Shown here piece after piece: positions 4,215 through 10,688 of a stretch of DNA of 25,566 nucleotides; positions within the stretch are counted from its first letter, which is position 1; every line of letters starts with the position of its first letter. Under the pieces are notes generated by a model, which saw nothing but the letters and a program-made list of their open reading frames with translations, was not told the origin of the DNA and searched no databases. The DNA is taken from IMG/VR virus record IMGVR_UViG_3300047552_001017, positions 1 to 25,566 of that record; one strand, given 5' to 3'. The stretch is from a virus. A program made the position numbers and the translations under genes.

Positions 4215-6641
4215 ATGGCTAAAAAAATTGATTTTGCCGCGATTAATGCCGCGGCGATGGGGCAGTTTACTTCGTTGTTAAGTGAGTGGATACCCGGCGG
4301 CATGTTGAGCGGTGCGGAGTATCAGGCGCTGAATCCGACGCGTGCCGATGGTCGCAAGGGCAGTTTTTCAGTTAACGTGCGGCAAGGCGTTTGGAGCGAT
4401 TTTGCGACGGATGAAAAAGGCAGCGATCCGATCAGTTTGTATGCCTATCTGTTTTGCAAAAATCAGCAAGGCGAAGCGGCGAAGCAGCTGGCTGAGCGGT
4501 TTGGCATTGAATGCAAGAAGCCTACGCGCGGCCCTGAAGCCCAGGCGCAGAGGCAGGCGGTTAAGGCTGGTGTGCTAAAAGACAACCCTGCAGCGACATC
4601 GCCCTGGCGGCCTTTGTTGTCGTGTGTGGATACGACTGAGCCGCCTAAGGCGCACCCGGTGCGGGGGTTGCCTGATCATGTATGGACATATCGCGGCCTG
4701 GATGGGGCTGTGCTGGGGTATGTTTATCGGTTTGTGACCAGTGAGGGTGGCAAGGAGGTTTTGCCGCTGACGTGGTGCGAACATGACACCAGTCATAAGC
4801 GCGATTGGCGCTGGATGCAATGGACGGTGCCACGGCCTTTGTATGGGCTGGATCGGTTGACGGTGGCGGATGTGGATCATCCTCGGCATAAAGCGCCGGT
4901 GTTGATCGTGGAAGGGGAAAAATGCGCGGATGCGGCGGAATCTGTTTACCCTGATCGCGCGTGTTTGACATGGTCTGGTGGTTGTAAGGCGGTGGATAAG
5001 GCCGATTGGCAAGCATTGTCTGGGCGTGCGGTGTGGATCTGGCCGGATTGTGACAGTCAAAAAGACAAATCCGGGCAGTTTTTGCCGTATGACGCGCAGC
5101 CTGGACAGGTGGCGGCGGCCAAAATTGCCAAGATTTTGTTGGGTTTTGGTTGCCAGGTATCTATTGTGCGTGTTCCTGAGCCTGGCGAGGTTAAAAGCGG
5201 CTGGGATATTGCGGACGCTTTGCAGGAATGGCCTGTTGAGCAGGTGTTAAGTTATGCACAAGCGCATTTACAAGCGCTAGAAACGGCGAAATCTGTGGAA
5301 AACCGCCGCGAAAACCCTGCTAACGCTGGTGGCGGGGGTTCTGGCGATGATTCCGCTCGCAAGGAACCGATGGGCGATGCCGAGCCTGATCGCGCGTGGT
5401 TTCATGCGCTGACTAAAAAGGCGCGAGGCGGCATTGAGCCGTGCCGCTCGAACGTCGCCAAGATTTTGCGCATGCATCCGGAGTTGCGGGGTGCAATTGG
5501 GTATAACGAATTCTCGCATCAGGTGGAAAAGTTGCGGCCAACACCGTGGAGCGATGCGATAGGCGCTTGGGAAAATAGTGACGATTCCGAGCTGGACGAA
5601 TGGCTGGTCGATAAAATTGAGGTTTTGATTAAGTCGCTGGCCACGATTGCGGAAGGTGTGTCCCACGCGGCTAATGCGCATCGGTTCCATCCTGTTAAGG
5701 AATATTTAGAGGGCTTGCCCGATTGGGATGGCAAGCCCCGGCTTGATTATTACTTGTCTTATATTACCGATAACGCGCAGACCGATTTTTTGCGATTGGC
5801 TGGGCGTTTTTTTTTGATCGCGATGGTAGCCAGGATTTTTCGGCCTGGCGTGAAGTTTGATTACATGCTGGTTTTGGAAGGCAAGCAGGGTCAAGGTAAG
5901 TCCAGTTTTTTTAGAATACTGGCGGATCCGTGGTTTTCTGAAACGCCGTTTGAAATTGGGACAAATGAAGGGAACATGGCTATCCAAGGCGTTTGGCTGC
6001 AGGAGATGGCCGAGATGGGCATGTTTAGCCGTTCTGAGGATACCGCATTTAAGTCGTTTTTGGCGATTACTAAAGACAAATTCAGGCGGCCTTATGATCG
6101 GCGCCCTATTGAAGTGCCGCGTGTGTGCATGTTCGGCGGGACAACGAATCTGGATCAGTATTTAAAAGATCAAACCGGCAACCGGCGTATTTGGCCTGTG
6201 CGTTGCACTGAAGTGGATAACGAATGGTTGCGGTTGAATCGTGAGCAGTTGTTTGCTGAGGCGATTATTGCGTTTAGAGCCGGCGAGCGCTTTTACCCTA
6301 CGCCGCAAGAAGAGGCCTTGTATTTCGAGCCTGAGCAGCGCACGCGTTTGAGTGTGGATGCCTGGGAGGAAACCATTGCGTTGTTCGTGGGCGATCCTAA
6401 AGAAAAGCTGACGAATTTTTATACCGCCTTGGATTTGTTGATTAAGGCATGCGGCATGGAACGCAGCAAAATTGACGAGGCCAACCGCGCTACGTCAAGG
6501 GTTGGCCGGATCATGGTCAAATTAGGCTGGGAGCGCGTCAGGGAGCCGACCGGGCACTATAGGCGCTGGGGTTATGTGCGCCCCGAAAAGGAGCGCATTA
6601 GAGCCGAAATTTTTAGCCCTGCGCCTGACGATGATGACTAG
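4215..6641 (+). CDS. Primase (TOPRIM) fused to VirE/D5-type replicative helicase
   Basis: An 808-residue two-part replication protein. Residues 1-115 resemble the N-terminal template-binding part of phage primases but lack zinc cysteines (GSFSVNVRQGVWSDFATDEK). Residues 228-336 form a TOPRIM-like fold with IVEGEK (231-236), WPDCD (276-280) and DIADA. A low-complexity linker (360-390) follows. Residues 480-700 are a VirE-type ATPase with Walker A GKQGQGKSS (556-564), the motif LQEMAEM, and GTTNLDQYL...TGNRRIWPV with an arginine finger near 657-658. It likely primes and unwinds DNA at the adjacent repeat region. Almost no ribosome site is visible before the ATG. Confidence 0.85.
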   Translation: MAKKIDFAAINAAAMGQFTSLLSEWIPGGMLSGAEYQALNPTRADGRKGSFSVNVRQGVWSDFATDEKGSDPISLYAYLFCKNQQGEAAKQLAERFGIECKKPTRGPEAQAQRQAVKAGVLKDNPAATSPWRPLLSCVDTTEPPKAHPVRGLPDHVWTYRGLDGAVLGYVYRFVTSEGGKEVLPLTWCEHDTSHKRDWRWMQWTVPRPLYGLDRLTVADVDHPRHKAPVLIVEGEKCADAAESVYPDRACLTWSGGCKAVDKADWQALSGRAVWIWPDCDSQKDKSGQFLPYDAQPGQVAAAKIAKILLGFGCQVSIVRVPEPGEVKSGWDIADALQEWPVEQVLSYAQAHLQALETAKSVENRRENPANAGGGGSGDDSARKEPMGDAEPDRAWFHALTKKARGGIEPCRSNVAKILRMHPELRGAIGYNEFSHQVEKLRPTPWSDAIGAWENSDDSELDEWLVDKIEVLIKSLATIAEGVSHAANAHRFHPVKEYLEGLPDWDGKPRLDYYLSYITDNAQTDFLRLAGRFFLIAMVARIFRPGVKFDYMLVLEGKQGQGKSSFFRILADPWFSETPFEIGTNEGNMAIQGVWLQEMAEMGMFSRSEDTAFKSFLAITKDKFRRPYDRRPIEVPRVCMFGGTTNLDQYLKDQTGNRRIWPVRCTEVDNEWLRLNREQLFAEAIIAFRAGERFYPTPQEEALYFEPEQRTRLSVDAWEETIALFVGDPKEKLTNFYTALDLLIKACGMERSKIDEANRATSRVGRIMVKLGWERVREPTGHYRRWGYVRPEKERIRAEIFSPAPDDDD

Positions 6642-6759
6642 CGCCCTCTCCCCCCGCCCCACGCCCGGCGTCTTCGCGCGGCGGTTTAATCGGCTTTATT
6701 TCAAAGGTTTTATGCCCGCAAAGAATAACCGGCGGCGATTTTGCCATGATTGGGAGTTC

Positions 6760-7016
6760 GTCCCAGTGTCTGGGATAAAAAATAAACTGGGACGGCTGCA
6801 AGCCTTGGTATTCGTGGCTTGTCCGGGTGTCCCAGTAAAAACCCCGCGCGCGCACGTATGCATACGTTATCGCTGTTTTTATTGCTTATATCTCTATACA
6901 TCGAATACGTGTTTTAAGTTTTTTTTATTACTTTTCACTAGGACACTAGGACAAGTCACGAATACCAATGCTTGCAGCCGTCCCAGTAGCCGTCTGGGTA
7001 TTCAAGTCTGGGACGG
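6760..7016. other. Candidate replication origin: 51 bp inverted repeat with CTGGGAC boxes
   Basis: The 407-base gap after the primase-helicase holds no convincing gene. Arms 6786-6836 and 6937-6987 are inverted copies matching at about 46 of 51 positions, with a 100 bp spacer. GTCCCAG/CTGGGAC boxes occur at 6760-6766, 6787-6793, 6829-6835, 6980-6986 and 7008-7014, with partial ones at 6770-6775 and 6994-6998. The spacer has a 23 bp strictly alternating pyrimidine-purine tract (6845-6867), which contains the palindrome ACGTATGCATACGT (6854-6867), then an A+T-rich stretch (6868-6936). Boxes, an A+T-rich zone and a neighbouring primase fit an origin. A transposable element or regulatory structure is the alternative. 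Confidence 0.55.
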
Positions 7017-7048
7017 AATCATTTTTTATTTTATTTAGCGGGGTAATA

Positions 7049-7573
7049 ATGCCTAATCCTGAATTGATTGCTTTGCTGACTGCGGGATCTGCTTTTTTTA
7101 AAGACGGTGATAGGCAAACTAGCAGCGTGGTGTTGACGCGTTCCGAGCTGGCGGGGTATTTAGCGGGATTGACGCATGGTGCGACGTTGATGGCGTATGC
7201 TAAATGGGGCCAGGATGAGGCCAGCTTGCGTAATTTGATCGCATGGGTGCGTGTGGTGGCGATGGGCATGGCGATTGAACAGCAATGGCCTATCGAGCGT
7301 GGCAAGCCGATTATTTGCAATCTGGCGGCGATTGCGACTTATGAGGTCGTTATGCCGATGGTGCATGATGTGTGTGAAGGCCGGGGGCATATTGGCTTCA
7401 AAGCCTGTCCAGGCTGCAATGGCACCGGGCGCAAGCTGCTAACCAGCCGAGCTATACAGGAGGCATCAGGCGTTGAGCGGATGGCGTGGCGGCGGCATTG
7501 GGAGGGGCGCTATCGGCAGATTGTGCGAGCGGTGGCGGATTTGGATGCGGAGGTGCAGCGGGGCGGAAGGTGA
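7049..7573 (+). CDS. Q-like late antiterminator candidate with zinc motif
   Basis: A 174-residue protein from ATG 7049. A longer reading from 6968 would start inside the inverted repeat and is rejected. The N-terminal half is helical and carries no motif I know. Residues about 111-128 have Cys-x5-G...CPGCNGTGRK, a zinc-finger-like CxxCxGxG motif seen in phage Q-type antiterminators. A helical tail (WRRHWEGRYRQIVRAVADL) follows. It ends the early operon and lies upstream of a strong promoter with an immediate terminator (8353-8430), the usual target of Q. The identity is inferred from motif plus position. I cannot show homology here. Confidence 0.6.
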   Translation: MPNPELIALLTAGSAFFKDGDRQTSSVVLTRSELAGYLAGLTHGATLMAYAKWGQDEASLRNLIAWVRVVAMGMAIEQQWPIERGKPIICNLAAIATYEVVMPMVHDVCEGRGHIGFKACPGCNGTGRKLLTSRAIQEASGVERMAWRRHWEGRYRQIVRAVADLDAEVQRGGR

Positions 7574-7611
7574 TAGTTAATGGGTTTTGTTAATTTATTT
7601 TGATTTAAGTG

Positions 7612-7639
7612 TTGACTTTTATTAATTATGGTGTACACT
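7612..7639 (+). promoter_or_regulatory. Promoter of the small accessory cassette
   Basis: A -35 TTGACT (7612-7617), a 16-base spacer and a -10 TACACT (7634-7639) are present. An 8 bp palindrome GTGTACAC (7631-7638) overlaps the -10 and is a possible operator for the cassette's own ribbon-helix-helix protein. No operator of the CI family is present, so this unit should be active in the lysogen. Confidence 0.65.
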
Positions 7640-7689
7640 AATATCAACGGTTTGGAAATGGTCTGAATCGAATTAATTGGAGAGCAAAG

Positions 7690-7917
7690 ATGTCAACACT
7701 AGAGCAAGCAGAATCAAGAGCCAATGAAGCTTATTTCAACGTACCATCGTCTTACGCCATGACGCGTAACCAAGCCGTAAAAGAAGCAAAAGGAAGGAAC
7801 CATAGCGCGTCTGATCTCGATGGTATTTGCTGGCAAGGAGAGCACGGAAGTTATGAATATTTGCGTTATTCGGAAATGACAGAATCAGAACGCAAAATTT
7901 TAGCCAAACATTTATGA
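7690..7917 (+). CDS. Small hypothetical protein of the accessory cassette
   Basis: A 75-residue soluble protein with a strong ribosome site (GGAGAG, 8 bases before ATG) behind its own promoter. It is polar and mixed in charge, with aromatic residues in the middle (GICWQGEHGSYEYLRY) and no signal or membrane segment. I do not recognise it. The stop overlaps the start of the DNA-binding-like gene (ATGA). A small unknown protein followed by a putative regulator in a self-promoted phage unit is the layout of many anti-defence cassettes, but no sequence evidence shows such an activity here. Confidence 0.65.
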   Translation: MSTLEQAESRANEAYFNVPSSYAMTRNQAVKEAKGRNHSASDLDGICWQGEHGSYEYLRYSEMTESERKILAKHL

Positions 7918-8126
7918 TAACTAAAGGCGGAAAGCGTCAAGGAGCAGGCCGCCCGCCTGCACCGGCTAAATTAAAAAAAGAATCAATCCATGTAAAACTG
8001 CCAAAGTGGCTGATTGAATGGATGTCTGAACAATCAGAAAGCCGGGCTGTTATCATCGAAGCCGCGATTAAAAAATCGCATGATATTCAGCCGCCAAGCG
8101 TTAAATTGGAGAATAAACATGATTAA
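7914..8126 (+). CDS. Ribbon-helix-helix DNA-binding protein, probable cassette autoregulator
   Basis: A 70-residue protein. A basic N-terminus (GGKRQGAGRPPAPAKLKK) precedes a strand-helix-helix pattern (SIHVKLPKWLIEWMSEQ, then SRAVIIEAAI) that fits the ribbon-helix-helix fold. The GRP-rich start resembles DNA minor-groove contact arms. It overlaps the previous gene by 4 bases, and the next gene's ATG lies inside its last codons. The GTGTACAC palindrome over the cassette promoter is a plausible target. An antitoxin role is a second option, but no toxin-like partner is recognised. Confidence 0.65.
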   Translation: MITKGGKRQGAGRPPAPAKLKKESIHVKLPKWLIEWMSEQSESRAVIIEAAIKKSHDIQPPSVKLENKHD

Positions 8127-8336
8127 AAAACTGCAAATTCAGATTCCATTATTTTACGTGCTCAGGCGCTTGGCTTTTTAGCTGGTTACAACCACAAACC
8201 AGGCAGCAATTACAGGGAATTAACAACAAGTGGAGACAGTCAGGCTAAACCTGCATATCCCTTTATTATTGATGGGATTAGAATGTCATGGGGAATGGCT
8301 AAACAGTATTTAGCTTTACGTGAATCAAGAAAATAA
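8119..8336 (+). CDS. Frameshifted small gene (A6 slip site), cassette third gene
   Basis: The ATG at 8119 has GGAG 7 bases upstream but reads only 20 codons (to 8181) in its own frame. A -1 shift at the A6 run after codon 2 (ATT AAA AAA C) enters an open frame to TAA 8334-8336. The product would then be about 72 residues and include AQALGFLAGYNHKPG, YPFIIDGIRMSWG and QYLALRESRK, which looks like real protein. That second frame has no ATG, GTG or TTG start before about 8282. Either frameshifting, a decayed gene or a homopolymer sequence error explains it. The family is not recognised. Confidence 0.55.
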
Positions 8337-8352
8337 CAAAAAATCAACCCTA

Positions 8353-8381
8353 TTGACATTGACCCAAAAACCCGCTATAAA
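8353..8381 (+). promoter_or_regulatory. Late promoter (pR'-like)
   Basis: TTGACA (8353-8358), a 17-base spacer and TATAAA (8376-8381) make the strongest sigma70 match in the window. A repeated TTGAC (8353 and 8359) lies at the -35 and in the spacer, where Q proteins bind in lambdoid phages. It lies immediately before the late terminator and terminase genes. Confidence 0.8.
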
Positions 8382-8397
8382 ATCCCAAAATAGAAAA

Positions 8398-8430
8398 AGC
8401 CTGCCCGGAAACGGAGCGGGCTTTTTTTTT
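8398..8430 (+). terminator. Terminator just after the late promoter (tR'-like)
   Basis: AGCCTGCCCG and CGGAGCGGGCT pair (10 bp with one bulge) around a GAAA loop and are followed by nine T. It begins about 10 bases after the predicted start site, so transcripts would be about 40 bases unless an antiterminator acts. Confidence 0.85.
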
Positions 8431-8456
8431 GGAATGACGTTTTAAAAAGGTGATGT

Positions 8457-8984
8457 GTGGCGTTAACAGATAAGCAACAACGTTTTGTTGACGAGTATTT
8501 AAAGGATTTGAATGCGACGGATGCCGCGATTCGCGCGGGCTACACGACACCAGACAATCGAAATTCAGCCAGAACGCAAGGTTCGCGATTGTTGGCAAAT
8601 GTTAACATTTCTGTTGCTGTTTCTGCTGCGATGACTGAACGCAGTGACCGCACCAAAATTACATCCGACAGGGTATTGCGGGAAATTGGCCGCATCGGGC
8701 TGGTAGATCCGCGCAAAGCGTTCGATCAAAACAACGCCCTTTTGCCGGTCAAAGAATGGCCAGACGAGATTGCCGCGGCGATTTCATCCATAAAAATTCT
8801 GGAAGTGCGCGACGAAGACGGCCAGGTGATTGGTGAAACTAAGGAAATTAAATTCTGGGATAAACCGGCGGCGTTGACGTTAGCCGCGCGTCATTTGGGC
8901 ATGCTGAATGACAAGGTGACGCTGGACGTGACCGATGAACTGGCCGAACGACTGGCCAGGGCTAGACAGCGGCTCAATGGATGA
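8457..8984 (+). CDS. terS: Terminase small subunit
   Basis: A 175-residue DNA-packaging protein. The start MALTDKQQRFVDEYLKDLNA and the following helix-turn-helix (TDAAIRAGY...NARTQGSRLLAN) are typical of the Terminase_2 family. They recognise the phage DNA packaging site and feed the large subunit. The C-terminal half has the oligomerisation/coupling region (WDKPAALTLAARHLGML). The GTG start has AAGGTGAT about 2-9 bases upstream. The stop overlaps the large subunit ATG, so the two are translated together. It is the first gene after the late promoter and terminator. Confidence 0.9.
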   Translation: MALTDKQQRFVDEYLKDLNATDAAIRAGYTTPDNRNSARTQGSRLLANVNISVAVSAAMTERSDRTKITSDRVLREIGRIGLVDPRKAFDQNNALLPVKEWPDEIAAAISSIKILEVRDEDGQVIGETKEIKFWDKPAALTLAARHLGMLNDKVTLDVTDELAERLARARQRLNG

Positions 8985-10434
8985 ACTTATACAACTGGCG
9001 GCTCAGTGTGACACCGACCCGCAGCGCTGGGCGTTGTCCGCGTTTGACTGGGGCAATGGGCAGCTAAAAGCCCACGCCGGGCCAAGAGCCTGGCAAGCTG
9101 ATATTAATCGCATTATCGGATCGCATTTGCAGGATCCGCAAACGCGCTACCAACCGCTAAAAATTGCGGTGGCATCGGGTCACGGGATTGGCAAATCTGC
9201 GCAACTGGGCATGCTGGTGAATTGGGCCTTAAGCACTTGCGAAGATTGCAAGGTGGTCATTACAGCCAACACGGAAACCCAGCTCAGGACTAAAACCAGC
9301 CCGGAAATAGGCAAATGGTCACGCTTGTCGATCACGTCCGGATGGTTTGACACGCAATCCACCAGCATTTCTAGTGTGGACAAAAAACACACCCGCGAAT
9401 GGCGGGCGGATTTTGTCACGTGGTCAAAAACCAATACCGAAGCATTCGCCGGCCTGCACAACGAAGGCAAGCGGATTCTGCTGATATTCGATGAAGCATC
9501 CGCCATAGATGACGCGGTGTGGGAAGTGGCCGAAGGGGCACTGACCGACGAAAACACCGAGATTATCTGGATTGTGTTCGGCAACCCGACGCGTAACACG
9601 GGCGCTTTTAGGGAATGCTTTAGAAAGCATCGCCATCGCTGGGTGACTAGGCAGATTGATAGCCGCGATGTGGAAGGCACCAACAAAGCGCATTTCCAAT
9701 CCATGGTGGATGATTATGGTTTGGATAGTGACATTGTTAAGGTGCGTGTGCGTGGCTTATTTCCTAGCCTATCCGCCAAGCAATTCATCAGCACCAATGA
9801 TGTCGATGCGGCGTATGGCCGGGATCTTCGACCTGAATCTTATACGTTTGCTGCCAAGATATTGACTTGTGATCCGGCCTGGGAAGGCGACGATCAGTTA
9901 GTGATTGGCTTGCGGCAAGGCTTGGCGTTTTGGGTGTTGCGGACGATCCCCAAAAATGACAATGATGTTTATATTGCTAACCTGCTGGCCAACCTTGAAG
10001 ACGAGCATCATGCGGATGCGGTGTTCATCGATGCCGGTTATGGTACTGGCATTGCCTCGGCTGGCTCCACCATGGGCCGAGAATGGCAACTGGTTTGGTT
10101 TGCCAGTGCGTCTAGTGAGCCTGGATGCCTGAACAAACGCGCAGAAATGTGGCTGTTGATGCGCAATTGGCTGAAAGACGGTGGGGCAATCCCAAAAAAT
10201 CAGCAACTGTACGACGAGCTGATCAGCCCCGAAACGGTGGCCAGGCTTGATGGCAAAATCCAGCTGGAAAGTAAAAAAGACATGAAAGCGCGGGGTTTGC
10301 CCTCGCCCAACATTGCGGATGCCCTGGCTTTGAGCTTTGCGTTTCCGGTTAATAAAAAATTAAATCATTTATCTGCATCCGCCTCGGACAGCCGGCGCGG
10401 GTTTGATCCACTTAATCAAAAAAAGCGCTTATGA
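8977..10434 (+). CDS. terL: Terminase large subunit (ATPase and nuclease)
   Basis: A 485-residue packaging motor protein from ATG 8977. An ATG at 8935 is in frame but lies deep inside the small subunit gene. Walker A is SGHGIGKS (67-74), Walker B is LLIFDEAS (168-175) and a coupling motif GNPTRNTG is at 202-209. The C-terminal RNase H-like nuclease shows Asp299 (LTCDPAWEG), Asp352 (FIDAGYGTG) and a late Asp in NIADALAL. It cuts concatemeric DNA and pumps it into the prohead through the portal. The stop overlaps the next ATG by 4 bases. Confidence 0.9.
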   Translation: MDELIQLAAQCDTDPQRWALSAFDWGNGQLKAHAGPRAWQADINRIIGSHLQDPQTRYQPLKIAVASGHGIGKSAQLGMLVNWALSTCEDCKVVITANTETQLRTKTSPEIGKWSRLSITSGWFDTQSTSISSVDKKHTREWRADFVTWSKTNTEAFAGLHNEGKRILLIFDEASAIDDAVWEVAEGALTDENTEIIWIVFGNPTRNTGAFRECFRKHRHRWVTRQIDSRDVEGTNKAHFQSMVDDYGLDSDIVKVRVRGLFPSLSAKQFISTNDVDAAYGRDLRPESYTFAAKILTCDPAWEGDDQLVIGLRQGLAFWVLRTIPKNDNDVYIANLLANLEDEHHADAVFIDAGYGTGIASAGSTMGREWQLVWFASASSEPGCLNKRAEMWLLMRNWLKDGGAIPKNQQLYDELISPETVARLDGKIQLESKKDMKARGLPSPNIADALALSFAFPVNKKLNHLSASASDSRRGFDPLNQKKRL

Positions 10435-10688
10435 AAACCTATTTGTTTGGTTGTTTACCGCATCGATTGTATTGCGGCGGCGGTTCTGCGCCTACGCCAC
10501 CACCACCGCCACCGAATCCGCAGATTGCAAAGGTGCCTGATGCGATGGCGGTGCGTAAGGATACGATGAACAGCAATGTAGCCCAAGGCGGCGGTAAGTT
10601 TCGTTCAACGCTATTGACGGGCGGCCAGGGTGACGAAATTGATCAAAACAAGTTGGGCAAATCCACGCTGTTGGGCCGGCTTAAGTAA
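10431..10688 (+). CDS. Small Pro-rich virion-associated protein
   Basis: An 85-residue protein with a run of prolines (APTPPPPPPNP, about residues 20-30), a disordered Gly/Asn-rich middle, and a C-terminal motif STLLTGGQGDE...LGKSTLLG. Short Pro-rich proteins with a repeated TLLTG/TLLG ending recur next to portals in podoviruses, where they are thought to be minor tail or adaptor parts. This relation rests on pattern memory. It overlaps the terminase stop by 4 bases and the portal ATG by 1 base. The first 16 residues, which are Cys-bearing, may be poorly conserved. Confidence 0.6.
   Translation: MKTYLFGCLPHRLYCGGGSAPTPPPPPPNPQIAKVPDAMAVRKDTMNSNVAQGGGKFRSTLLTGGQGDEIDQNKLGKSTLLGRLK

Noticed and set aside
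4575-5060. Long minus-strand frames inside the primase-helicase (4575-5060, 4645-5016)
   Set aside because: They are shadows of the plus-strand gene, rich in Arg/Pro/His, with no ribosome site or coherent motifs.
6574-7038. 154-codon plus frame across the candidate origin
   Set aside because: It begins inside the primase gene and runs through the inverted repeat and the Z-DNA tract. The text is not protein-like.
6968-7048. N-terminal extension of the Q-like protein
   Set aside because: It would start inside the right arm of the inverted repeat. ATG 7049 is the better start.
7690-8126. Toxin-antitoxin pair
   Set aside because: The second protein could be an antitoxin, but the first has no toxin-family motif. 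It is kept as a cassette of unknown function.
8935-8976. N-terminal extension of the large terminase
   Set aside because: It lies fully inside the small subunit gene. ATG 8977 near that gene's stop fits the coupling seen elsewhere.
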